64,000 nucleotides of DNA, taken from Candidatus Rubrivivax defluviihabitans (GTDB lineage: Bacteria > Pseudomonadota > Gammaproteobacteria > Burkholderiales > Burkholderiaceae_C). The stretch covers positions 191,869 to 255,868 of the forward strand of contig JADJMW010000011.1 in the NCBI GenBank assembly GCA_016709385.1. The letters run 5' to 3'. Positions 18,367 through 26,980 of the stretch are shown here, in pieces. The notes below the pieces were generated by a model. It was given only the letters and a program-made list of their open reading frames with translations, was not told the DNA's origin and searched no databases. Each line of letters begins with the position of its first letter. Position 1 is the first letter of the stretch. Both the position numbers and the translations under genes were made by a program.

Positions 18367-19298
18367 ACGCCGCGAGCCCATGGCGCCACACCACCGTCCT
18401 GCTCACCGAAGCCGTCGAGGCGCTGGTGACGCAGGCCGACGGCATCTACCTGGACGGCACTTTCGGCCGCGGCGGCCATGCGCGGGCGATCCTGGACAAG
18501 CTCTCGCCTGCCGGCCGGCTGGTGGCCTTCGACAAGGACCCGCAGGCGGTGGCCGCGGCGGCCGAGGTCGCCGACCCGCGCCTGACCATGCGCCACGCCA
18601 GCTTCGCCGACATGGCGCACGAACTCTCGGCGCTGGGCATCAGGCAGGTGCAGGGCGTGCTGCTCGACCTGGGCGTGAGCTCGCCGCAGATCGACGACCC
18701 CGCGCGCGGCTTCAGCTTCCGCCACGACGCGCCCTTGGACATGCGCATGGACACCACGCGCGGCGAGACCGCGGCGCAGTTTCTCGAACGCGCCGAACTG
18801 GGCGAGATTGCAGAGGTGATACGTGACTATGGCGAAGAACGGTTTGCTGTTCCGATTGCAAAGGCGCTTGTGGCTCGCCGGGAGAGCGGGTCTCCCGTGC
18901 GAAGCACCGGGGAGCTTTCCGCGCTCGTGGCTCGTGCAGTCAAGACCCGCGAGCCGGGCCAGGACCCTGCAACGCGCACGTTTCAGGCTCTTCGGATTCA
19001 CGTCAACGCCGAGCTTGAGGCCTTGCAGCAAGGGCTGAAGGCCGCGCTCGCCTTGCTGGCCCCGCACGGACGCCTGGTCGTGATCAGCTTCCATTCGCTC
19101 GAGGACCGCATCGTGAAGACCTTCATCGCGCGCGAAAGCCGCGACGAGGTGGACCGCCGCGCGCCCTTCGCGCCGCCGCGGCCGCTGCGGCTGGTGTCGC
19201 TGGGCCGCGTCAAGCCGGGCGTCCGCGAGATCGCGGCCAACCCGCGCGCCCGCTCGGCGGTGCTGCGCGTGGCCGAGCGGACCGACCTGCCGACATGA
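18363..19298 (+). CDS. rsmH: 16S rRNA (cytosine1402-N4)-methyltransferase RsmH
   Basis: 311 residues. SAM-dependent methyltransferase that N4-methylates C1402 of 16S rRNA. Landmarks are HTTVLLTEAVEAL, the SAM-binding YLDGTFGRGGHARAIL, LLDLGVSSPQIDDPARGFSF, and VISFHSLEDRIVK. The GTG start overlaps the mraZ stop. Residues about 149-222 are encoded by codons very unlike the rest of the gene (separate entry), although the protein sequence there is normal for the family (EVIRDYGEERFAVPIAKALV). Confidence 0.94.
   Translation: MNAASPWRHTTVLLTEAVEALVTQADGIYLDGTFGRGGHARAILDKLSPAGRLVAFDKDPQAVAAAAEVADPRLTMRHASFADMAHELSALGIRQVQGVLLDLGVSSPQIDDPARGFSFRHDAPLDMRMDTTRGETAAQFLERAELGEIAEVIRDYGEERFAVPIAKALVARRESGSPVRSTGELSALVARAVKTREPGQDPATRTFQALRIHVNAELEALQQGLKAALALLAPHGRLVVISFHSLEDRIVKTFIARESRDEVDRRAPFAPPRPLRLVSLGRVKPGVREIAANPRARSAVLRVAERTDLPT
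18807..19029 (+). other. Codon-use anomaly inside rsmH
   Basis: About 74 codons use many A/T-ending synonyms (ATT GCA, ATA CGT, TAT, TTT GCT GTT, ATT GCA, CTT, GCT, TCT, CGA, CGT GCA, CCT GCA, CTT CGG ATT), whereas flanking rsmH and other dcw genes end almost every codon in G or C. The amino-acid sequence stays family-like. It could be an embedded regulatory or RNA element, an internal promoter, or recombined DNA. Confidence 0.6.
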
Positions 19299-19579
19299 CC
19301 AAACTCGACGTGATCCTGCTCGCGATGTTGCTGGCCAGCAGCCTGCTGGCGGTGAACAACGCCTACGAGTCGCGCCGCGTCTTCTCGGAACTCGACCGCG
19401 CGCGCCAGGTGCAGGTGCAGCTGGACGCCGAATTCAAGCGCCTGGACGCCGAGCGCCAGGCCCAGGGCACGCACCTGCTGGTGGAGAAGGCAGCGCGCGA
19501 GAAGCTGAAGATGCGCACCGCCAGCCCTGCGGTCACCGCCTATGTCTTCGATGCCGCGGCGTCGGAGGGCGCGCGATGA
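19295..19579 (+). CDS. ftsL: Cell division protein FtsL
   Basis: 94 residues. One N-terminal membrane helix (VILLAMLLASSLLAVNNAYE) is followed by a periplasmic coiled coil (SRRVFSELDRARQVQVQLDA, FKRLDAERQAQG) and a short tail with AAREKLKMRTASPA. This is the FtsL topology; it forms the FtsQLB subcomplex that activates FtsWI. ATG overlaps the rsmH stop and the stop overlaps ftsI. Confidence 0.92.
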   Translation: MTKLDVILLAMLLASSLLAVNNAYESRRVFSELDRARQVQVQLDAEFKRLDAERQAQGTHLLVEKAAREKLKMRTASPAVTAYVFDAAASEGAR

Positions 19580-21339
19580 GGAAGCCGCGCGCCGGCGCCA
19601 ACAGCGTGCGCAGCGTCAACTACGCCACCAGCCCGCTGCTGGCGAGCAAGACGCCGCCTTGGCGCTCGCGCTTCGTCGTCGTGCTGGTGGCGGCGGCCTT
19701 CCTGCTGCTGCTGGGTCGGGCCGTCTTCGTGCAGATCGTGCGCACCGATTTCTACCAGGCGCAGGGCGAGAAGCGCTTCGTGCACAAGCAGTCGCTGCCG
19801 GCCAGCCGCGGCCGCATCCTCGACCGCAACGGCCTCGTGCTCGCCACCAGCGTGGCCATGCCCACGGTGCTGGTCGATGCCAAGACCTTTGCCGCCGATA
19901 CCACCCAGCGAAAGGCGCTGGCCGGCCTGCTGGCCATGCCGGCCGCCGAACTCGACCAGCGCCTGGCCGCAGCCCGCGGCACGGTCACGCTGCGCCGCCA
20001 CGTGCCCGAGGAGCGCTGGCAGCAGATCCAGGCGCTCAAGCTGCTCGGGGTGCACGAGGTGCGCGAATACCAGCGCCGCTACCCCGAAGGCGAGGCGGCC
20101 GCGCACGTGGTGGGCTTCACCGATATCGACGACCGCGGCCAGGAAGGTATCGAACTGGGTTTCCAGCCGCAACTGCTCGGTACCAGCGGCCAGCGGGTGG
20201 TCGTGCGCGACCGCCTGGGCCGCGTGGTCGAGGAACTCGGCGACCAGGCCGACCCGGTGCACGGCCGCGACGTCACGCTCTCGATCGACTCCAAGGTGCA
20301 GTTCTTCGCCTGGCAGCGCCTGCGCGAGGCGGTGCGCGAGCACGGCGCCAAGGCCGGCAGCGTGGTGGTGCTGGACGTTCGCACCGGCGAGGTGCTGGCG
20401 CTGGCCAACCACCCCAGCTTCGATCCCGCGCAGCGCCGCAACTTGAGCGGCGCACAACTGCGCAACCGCGCGCTGACCGACATCTTCGAGCCCGGCTCGA
20501 CGATGAAGCCCTTCACCGCCGCGCTGGCGCTGGAAACCGGCCGCGTCACGCCCGAAACCACTATCCAGACGGCGCCCGGCCGCATCACCATCGGTGGCGC
20601 CACCATCGGCGACGCGCACCCGCACGGCGTGCTCACGGTGGCCGAGGTGATCCAGAAGTCCAGCAACGTGGGCACCGTGAAGATGGCGATGCAGATGCCG
20701 GCGCGCGAGATGTGGGAGCTGTACACGCAGATCGGCCTGGGCCAGAAGCCGCGCATCGACTTCCCCGGCGCCGTCACCGGCCGGCTGCGGCCCCACAAGA
20801 GCTGGCGGCCCATCGAACAGGCCACCATGAGCTACGGCTACGGCCTCTCGGCCAGCCTGTTCCAGTTGGCGCGCGCCTACACCGTCTTCGCGCGCGACGG
20901 CGAGCTGATCCCGGTGACGATCCAGCGCCAGGACGAACCCGCGGTGGGGCAACGCGTGATCTCCGCCAGGACGGCGCGCCAGGTGCGCGAGATGCTGCGC
21001 CTGGCCGCCGGCCCGGGCGGCACGGCGCCGCAGGCGCAGGCCATCGGCTATTCGGTGGGTGGCAAGACGGGCACCGCGCGCAAGCAGGAAGGCCGCAGCT
21101 ATACCAACAAATACCGCGCCTGGTTCGTGGGCCTGGCCCCGGTCGGCGATCCGCGCATCGTGGTGGCGGTGATGGTGGACGAGCCGAGCAAGGGCGTGTA
21201 CTACGGCGGCGCGGTGGCAGCGCCGGTGTTCAGCCAGGTCGTGCAGCAGACGCTGCGCATGATGAACGTGGCGCCCGACCTGGACGTGGCGGCGCAGATC
21301 AATGCCAGGCCGGCGGCGGCCGAACTGGAGAGCTTCTGA
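19576..21339 (+). CDS. ftsI: Septal peptidoglycan transpeptidase FtsI (PBP3)
   Basis: 587 residues. A basic N-terminus, one membrane helix (about 33-55), a dimerisation/pedestal domain including RGRILDRNGLVLA, then the transpeptidase. Active-site motifs are SxxK with Ser308 (GSTMKPF), SxN at 362-364 (KSSNVG) and KTG at 497-499 (GGKTGTA). It crosslinks septal murein with FtsW and is inhibited by beta-lactams. The gene overlaps ftsL by four bases; murE begins two bases after its stop. Confidence 0.95.
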   Translation: MRKPRAGANSVRSVNYATSPLLASKTPPWRSRFVVVLVAAAFLLLLGRAVFVQIVRTDFYQAQGEKRFVHKQSLPASRGRILDRNGLVLATSVAMPTVLVDAKTFAADTTQRKALAGLLAMPAAELDQRLAAARGTVTLRRHVPEERWQQIQALKLLGVHEVREYQRRYPEGEAAAHVVGFTDIDDRGQEGIELGFQPQLLGTSGQRVVVRDRLGRVVEELGDQADPVHGRDVTLSIDSKVQFFAWQRLREAVREHGAKAGSVVVLDVRTGEVLALANHPSFDPAQRRNLSGAQLRNRALTDIFEPGSTMKPFTAALALETGRVTPETTIQTAPGRITIGGATIGDAHPHGVLTVAEVIQKSSNVGTVKMAMQMPAREMWELYTQIGLGQKPRIDFPGAVTGRLRPHKSWRPIEQATMSYGYGLSASLFQLARAYTVFARDGELIPVTIQRQDEPAVGQRVISARTARQVREMLRLAAGPGGTAPQAQAIGYSVGGKTGTARKQEGRSYTNKYRAWFVGLAPVGDPRIVVAVMVDEPSKGVYYGGAVAAPVFSQVVQQTLRMMNVAPDLDVAAQINARPAAAELESF

Positions 21340-21340
21340 G

Positions 21341-22855
21341 GTGGCCATCACCCGGCTGAACTCGCCCCAGGACGCCGCGCAGTGGCTGGGCGCGCGCGTC
21401 ACCGCCACGCTGCGCAGCGACAGCCGCGCCGTGCAGCCGGGCGACGGTTTCGTGGCCTGGCCCGGCGCGGCCACCGACGGCCGGCGTTTCGTGCCCGCCG
21501 CGCTCGCCGCCGGTGCCGCGGCCTGCCTGGTGGAAGACGAAGGCGCCGCTGCCTTCGGCTTCGACGATGCGCGCATCGCCTCGCTGCCGGGGCTGAAGGC
21601 AACGGCCGGCGCCGTGGCCGACGCCTATTTCGGTGCGCCCAGCCGGCGTTTGAGCGTGGTCGCCAGCACCGGCACCAACGGCAAGACGAGCACCGCGTGG
21701 TGGACGGCGCAGGCGCTCACCGCCTTGGGCCGGCGCTGCGGCTTCATCGGCACGCTGGGTATCGGCGAGCCGCCGCGGGTGGGGGCCGGCGAGCCGGGAA
21801 CCGCGGGCGCCGTGCTGGCCACCGGGCTGACCACGCCCGACCCGGTGATGTTGCACGGCGCGCTGCGCCGTTTCGCCGACCAGGGCTACTCCGCCTGCGC
21901 GCTGGAGGCCTCTTCGATCGGGCTCGACGAACAGCGCCTGAACGCCACGCGCATCGAGGTGGCGCTGTTCACCAATTTCACGCGCGACCATCTCGACTAC
22001 CACGCCGGCATGGACGCCTACTGGGCCGCCAAGCGCCGGCTGTTCGCCTGGCCCGGGCTGCGCGCGGCGGTGATCAATATCGACGACGAGTACGGCGCCC
22101 AGCTGGCCGACGACCTGCGCGGCGCGGGGCTGGACCTGTGGACCGTCTCGCGGCTGGGGCCGGCGCGGCTGGCCGCGCACGGCCTGTTCTACAGCAGCAG
22201 CGGCCTGAGCTTCGACGTGACCGAAGAAGCGGCAACGGCGGCGGTGCAGAGCATGCTCGTCGGCGACTACAACGCCAGCAACCTGCTCGTCGTGATGGGC
22301 GCCCTGCGCGCCCTGGGTGTGCCGCTGGCCGACGCGGCGGCTGCCGTCTCGCGCGTCACGCCGGTGCCGGGCCGGCTGCAACGCGCGGCCGGTGGTGACA
22401 TCGACGTGCTGGTCGACTATGCCCATACGCCCGACGCGCTGGAACAGGTGTTGCACGCGCTGCGGCCGCTGGCCGCGGCACGGCAGGCGCGGCTGTGGTG
22501 CGTCTTCGGCTGCGGCGGCGACCGCGACGCCACCAAGCGCCCGCTGATGGGCGCCATTGCCGCACGCGGCGCCGACCGCGTGGTGATCACCAGCGACAAC
22601 CCGCGCCACGAACCGCCGGCGGCGATCCTGGCCCAGGTGCTGGCCGGTGTGCCCGGCCACGATGAGGTGGACGTGATCGTCGACCGCCGCGAAGCGATCG
22701 CCCATGCCGTCTGCAATGCCGCCCCCGGCGACGTGGTGCTGATCGCCGGCAAGGGCCACGAGGACTATCAGGACGTGGCCGGCGTCAAGCACCCGTTCTC
22801 CGACCTGGAAGAAGTCGGCACCGCGCTGCGTCGGCGCGAAGGGGCGCTGTCGTGA
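21341..22855 (+). CDS. murE: UDP-MurNAc-tripeptide synthetase MurE (meso-DAP adding)
   Basis: 504 residues, Mur ligase family. It adds meso-diaminopimelate to UDP-MurNAc-Ala-Glu. Motifs are the ATP-binding STGTNGKTST, the substrate region TTPDPVMLHGAL, the carbamoylated-Lys region around YWAAKRRL, and TSDNPRHE, whose DNPR motif indicates meso-DAP rather than lysine. The likely start is GTG at 21341, just after the ftsI stop; the nearest upstream ATG is inside ftsI. Its stop overlaps the murF start. Confidence 0.94.
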   Translation: MAITRLNSPQDAAQWLGARVTATLRSDSRAVQPGDGFVAWPGAATDGRRFVPAALAAGAAACLVEDEGAAAFGFDDARIASLPGLKATAGAVADAYFGAPSRRLSVVASTGTNGKTSTAWWTAQALTALGRRCGFIGTLGIGEPPRVGAGEPGTAGAVLATGLTTPDPVMLHGALRRFADQGYSACALEASSIGLDEQRLNATRIEVALFTNFTRDHLDYHAGMDAYWAAKRRLFAWPGLRAAVINIDDEYGAQLADDLRGAGLDLWTVSRLGPARLAAHGLFYSSSGLSFDVTEEAATAAVQSMLVGDYNASNLLVVMGALRALGVPLADAAAAVSRVTPVPGRLQRAAGGDIDVLVDYAHTPDALEQVLHALRPLAAARQARLWCVFGCGGDRDATKRPLMGAIAARGADRVVITSDNPRHEPPAAILAQVLAGVPGHDEVDVIVDRREAIAHAVCNAAPGDVVLIAGKGHEDYQDVAGVKHPFSDLEEVGTALRRREGALS

Positions 22856-24237
22856 TGATGACGCTGGCCCGGGCCCATGCGCTGCTGCCCGGCAGCGTGC
22901 TCGTCGGCGACGGCGCGACGGCCGTCGAGCGCGTGCACAGCGACACGCGCAGCCTGCGCCCCGGCGACCTCTTCGTGGCCTTGCGTGGCGAACGCTTCGA
23001 CGGCCACGACTTCCTGCCGCAGGCCCGCGCGGCCGGTGCCGTGGCCGCGCTGGCCGAATCGGGCCTGGGCGCAGCGATGCCGGGGCTGCAGGTGCCGGAC
23101 ACCTTGCTGGCGCTGCAGCAACTGGCCGCCGCCTGGCGCGCGCAATTCGAGCTGCCGCTGATCGCCGTCACCGGCAGCAACGGCAAGACGACCGTGACGC
23201 AGATGATCGCATCGATGCTGGCGGCCTGGCATGGCCACGGCATGCTGGCCACGGCGGGCAACCTGAACAACCACATCGGCGTGCCGCTGACGCTGCTGCG
23301 CCTGCGCCAGGACGAGGAAACCTGGCACCACGCGGCGGTGCTGGAACTGGGCATGAACCACCCCGGCGAGATCGCCTTGCTGGCGCGGCTGGCCGCGCCC
23401 ACGGTGGCGCTGGTCAACAACGCGCAGCGCGAGCACCAGGAATTCATGGCCAGCGTGGCAGCCGTGGCGCGCGAGAACGGCAGCGTCATCCAGGCCCTGG
23501 GGGCGGATGGCACGGCGGTGATGCCGGCCAGCGACGCGTTCACCCCGCTGTGGCGGGAACTGGCCGGCGCGCGCCGCGTGATCAGCTTCGCCGCCGCAGG
23601 CCGGGCCGACATCACCGCCAGCGCCGCATGGCATGGGGCCAGTGCCTGCTGGGACCTCACGCTGCACACGCCCGCGGGCAGCGCGGCCACCACGCTGCAC
23701 CAGGCCGGCCGGCACAACCTGCACAACGCGCTGGCGGCCAGCGCAGCCGCGCTGGCGGCCGGTGCGCCGCTGGAAGCGGTGGCGCAGGGACTGGCCCGCT
23801 TCCTGCCGGTGGCCGGGCGTTCGCAGACGCTGGCGCTGCGCCTGGGGCGCCGCGCGGTGACGCTGGTCGACGACAGCTACAACGCCAACCCCGACTCGGT
23901 GCTGGCCGCCATCGACGTGCTGGCCTCGCTGCCGGCGCCGCGCTGGCTGGTGCTGGGCGACATGGGCGAAGTCGGCGCGCAAGGCCCGGCCTTCCATGCC
24001 GAGGTCGGCGCGCACGCGCGGCGGGCCGGCATCGAACAGGTGTGGACCGCGGGCACGCTGGCCGCCCATGTCGGTGGACACAGGCATTTCGACAGCGTGG
24101 AAGCGTTGCTGGACGCGCTGGTCGAGCGGCCGCCGGCGGCTTCGGTGCTGGTCAAGGGTTCACGCTTCATGAAGATGGAACGGGTGGTGCAGGCGCTGAA
24201 GGCGGCGCACGAGCGTGAGGCCGGCCATGCTGCTTAG
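22852..24237 (+). CDS. murF: UDP-MurNAc-tripeptide-D-Ala-D-Ala ligase MurF
   Basis: 461 residues. It completes the cytoplasmic UDP-MurNAc-pentapeptide by adding D-Ala-D-Ala. Motifs are AVTGSNGKTTVTQMIASML (ATP site), HIGVPLTLLRL, ELGMNHPGEIALLARLA and TLVDDSYNANPDSV in the C-terminal domain. The start could be the GTG at 22852 overlapping the murE stop or the ATG at 22855. The 3' end overlaps mraY by 11 bases. Confidence 0.94.
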   Translation: MMMTLARAHALLPGSVLVGDGATAVERVHSDTRSLRPGDLFVALRGERFDGHDFLPQARAAGAVAALAESGLGAAMPGLQVPDTLLALQQLAAAWRAQFELPLIAVTGSNGKTTVTQMIASMLAAWHGHGMLATAGNLNNHIGVPLTLLRLRQDEETWHHAAVLELGMNHPGEIALLARLAAPTVALVNNAQREHQEFMASVAAVARENGSVIQALGADGTAVMPASDAFTPLWRELAGARRVISFAAAGRADITASAAWHGASACWDLTLHTPAGSAATTLHQAGRHNLHNALAASAAALAAGAPLEAVAQGLARFLPVAGRSQTLALRLGRRAVTLVDDSYNANPDSVLAAIDVLASLPAPRWLVLGDMGEVGAQGPAFHAEVGAHARRAGIEQVWTAGTLAAHVGGHRHFDSVEALLDALVERPPAASVLVKGSRFMKMERVVQALKAAHEREAGHAA

Positions 24238-25408
24238 CCTGACGCAGTGGCTGCTGGCGCTGTACCCCGAGGAACTGGGCTTCCTGCGCGTCTTCCAGTA
24301 CCTGACCTTCCGCGCCGTGCTGGCGGCGCTGACCTCGCTGCTCATCGGCCTGGCCTTCGGGCCCTGGGTCATCCGCCGCCTCACCGAAATGAAGATCGGC
24401 CAGCCGATCCGCGAATACGGCGTGCAGGCCCATCTGGAAAAGCGCAATACGCCGACCATGGGCGGTGTGCTGGTGCTGATCGGCATCGGCGTGTCCACGC
24501 TGCTGTGGTTCGACTGGACGAACCGCTTCGTCTGGGTGGTGATGCTGGTGACCTTCGGCTTCGGCGCCATCGGCTGGGTCGACGACTGGCGCAAGGTGGT
24601 GCGCAAGGACCCCGAGGGCATGCGCTCGCGCGAGAAGTTCTTCTGGCAGAGCCTGATCGGCATCGTCGCCGCGCTGTACCTGGTGTTCAGCGTGGCCGAG
24701 ACCTCCAACCTGCGCGTGCTGGAACTCTTCCTGCGCTGGGTGACGAGCGGCTTTTCCACCGAGCTGCCGCCGCGTGCCGACCTCATGGTGCCCTTCTTCA
24801 AGAGCATCAGCTATCCGCTGGGCGTCTACGGTTTCATCATCCTGACCTGGTTCGTGATCGTCGGTGCCAGCAACGCGGTGAATTTCACCGACGGGCTGGA
24901 CGGCCTGGCCATCATGCCGGTGGTGCTGGTGGGTTCGGCGCTGGGGGTCTTTGCCTACGTCACCGGCAACGCGGTGTTCTCGCGCTACCTGCTGTTTCCG
25001 CACATCCCGGGGGCCGGCGAACTGCTGGTGTTCTGCTCGGCGATGGCCGGTGCCGGGCTGGCCTTCCTGTGGTTCAACACCAAGCCGGCGCAGGTATTCA
25101 TGGGCGACGTGGGCGCGCTGGCACTCGGCGGCGCCCTGGGCACCATCGCCGTCATCACGCGCCAGGAAATCGTGCTCGGCATCATGGGCGGCGTCTTCGT
25201 CGCCGAGGCGCTGAGCGTGATGATCCAGGTCGGCTGGTTCAAGTTCACCAAGAAGCGCTACGGCAGGGGCCGGCGCATCTTCCTGATGGCGCCGCTGCAC
25301 CACCACTTCGAGAAGAAGGGCTGGGCCGAGACGCAGGTGGTGGTGCGTTTCTGGATCATCACCATGCTGCTGTGCCTGGTGGGGCTGGCGAGCCTGAAGC
25401 TGCGGTGA
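24227..25408 (+). CDS. mraY: Phospho-MurNAc-pentapeptide transferase MraY
   Basis: 393 residues and about ten membrane helices. It transfers phospho-MurNAc-pentapeptide to undecaprenyl phosphate, making lipid I. Motifs are GQPIREYGVQAHLEKRNTPT (start of the family block), the Asp pair IGWVDDWRKV, NFTDGLDGLAIMP, and the histidine motif MAPLHHHFEKKGW. The ATG at 24227 lies within the end of murF, and its N-terminus LLSLTQWLLALYPEELGF matches the family. Confidence 0.95.
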   Translation: MLLSLTQWLLALYPEELGFLRVFQYLTFRAVLAALTSLLIGLAFGPWVIRRLTEMKIGQPIREYGVQAHLEKRNTPTMGGVLVLIGIGVSTLLWFDWTNRFVWVVMLVTFGFGAIGWVDDWRKVVRKDPEGMRSREKFFWQSLIGIVAALYLVFSVAETSNLRVLELFLRWVTSGFSTELPPRADLMVPFFKSISYPLGVYGFIILTWFVIVGASNAVNFTDGLDGLAIMPVVLVGSALGVFAYVTGNAVFSRYLLFPHIPGAGELLVFCSAMAGAGLAFLWFNTKPAQVFMGDVGALALGGALGTIAVITRQEIVLGIMGGVFVAEALSVMIQVGWFKFTKKRYGRGRRIFLMAPLHHHFEKKGWAETQVVVRFWIITMLLCLVGLASLKLR

Positions 25409-25415
25409 GCGCGAC

Positions 25416-26980
25416 GTGAATTTCCTGCGCGACCTTCCGGTCCTCGTCCTCGGCCTTGGCGACAGCGGCCTGGCGATGGCGCGCTGGTGCGCGCGCTGCG
25501 GCGCCGAGGTCACGGTCTGGGACTCGCGCGAGAACCCGCCGCAGGCGTGCGCTGACGCCCCAGCGCGCGCCGATGCTGCCGCTGCGGGGGGGGGAGGGTC
25601 GGCCGCGCCGCAGGCGGGCGGGTGACCGGCCGCGCGGCGCGGCTGATCCTCAAGAGCCCCGGCCTTTCGCCGCACGACCCGCTCGTCGCTCCGCTGCTCG
25701 AAGAGGCCCGCGCGGCGGGCATCGCCGTGCTCGGCGAGCTCGATCTCTTCGTGCGCGCGCTGGCCGATCTGCAGGCCGAGCGCGGCTACCGGCCGCAGCT
25801 GCTGGCCGTCACCGGCACCAACGGCAAGACCACCACCACCGCGATGACCGCCTTGCTGGTCGAGCGCGCCGGGCGCAGCGTGGCCATGGCCGGCAATATC
25901 GGCCCCACGCTGCTGGACACGCTGGCGGCGCGGCTGTCGGACCTGCCTGCGGTGTGGGTGCTGGAGCTGTCCAGCTTCCAGCTCGAAGGGGGCGGCCACG
26001 GCGTGCGCGGCTTCGAGCCCGACGCCGCCGCGGTGCTGAACCTGACGCAGGACCACCTGGACTGGCACGGCTCGATGGCCGCCTATGCCGCGGCCAAGGC
26101 GCGCATCTTCGGCAGCCGCGCGGTGATGGTGGTGAATGCCGACGACCCGCAGGTGATGGCCATGGTGCAGACCACGGCACCCGCACCGCTGCCCGGCAAG
26201 GCTCCCAAGGGCAAGAGCAAGCCGGTCGAACGCAGCGTGCTGCGCTTCGGCCTGCAGGCGCCGCAACGGCCGGGCGATTTCGGCCTGGTGGTCGAGAACG
26301 GCATGGCCTGGCTGGTGCGCGCCCTGCCACCCGACGAGACGGTGAAGCGGCCGCGCCGCGGCACCGCCGAAGAGCCCGAGGACATCCACCTGCAGCGCCT
26401 GATGCCCGCCGACGCGCTGCGCGTGCGCGGCCGCCACAACGCCGCCAATGCGCTGGCGGCGCTGGCGCTGGCCAGCGCCATCGGCTGCCCGCTGGCACCC
26501 ATGCTGCACGGCCTGCGCGAATATGCCGGCGAACCGCACCGCGTGCAGTTCGTCGCCACGGTCGACGGCGTCGAGGCCTTCGACGACAGCAAGGGCACCA
26601 ACGTCGGCGCCACCGTGGCCGCGCTCGACGGCCTGGGCGCCGACAAGGCACCGTCCAGGCTGGTGGTGATCCTGGGCGGCGACGGCAAGGGTCAGGACTT
26701 CACGCCGCTGACCGCACCGTTGGCGCGCCACGCCCGCGCCGTGGCCACGCTGGGCCGCGACGCGGCGGCCATCGAGGCGGTGATCGAGGGCGTGCCGTTC
26801 CAGCGCCATGCCACGCTGGAGTCCGCCGTGGCCTGGTGCTTCGAGCAGGCCCGCCCGGGTGACGCGGTGCTGCTGAGCCCGGCCTGCGCCAGCCTGGACA
26901 TGTTCCGCAACTACGGCCACCGCGCCGAGGTCTTCGTGCAGGCCGTGCAGGCACTGGCCCACGAGCGGGGGCAGGCATGA
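25416..26980 (+). CDS. murD: UDP-MurNAc-Ala D-glutamate ligase MurD (frameshifted as read)
   Basis: Adds D-Glu to UDP-MurNAc-L-Ala. The GTG at 25416 begins NFLRDLPVLVLGLGDSGLAM and continues in frame through EVTVWDSRENPPQA. The rest of the protein, from about 25625 (RAARLILKSPGLSPHDP, AVTGTNGKTTTTAMT, VLNLTQDHLDWHG, FDDSKGTNVGAT), is in another frame. The 1565-nt span is one base short of (or two over) a multiple of three. The break lies between about 25545 and 25622, which contains nine consecutive G (25586-25594), so a homopolymer error is likely; two indels are possible. All catalytic motifs are present. mraY lies upstream; the stop overlaps the ftsW ATG. Confidence 0.88.
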
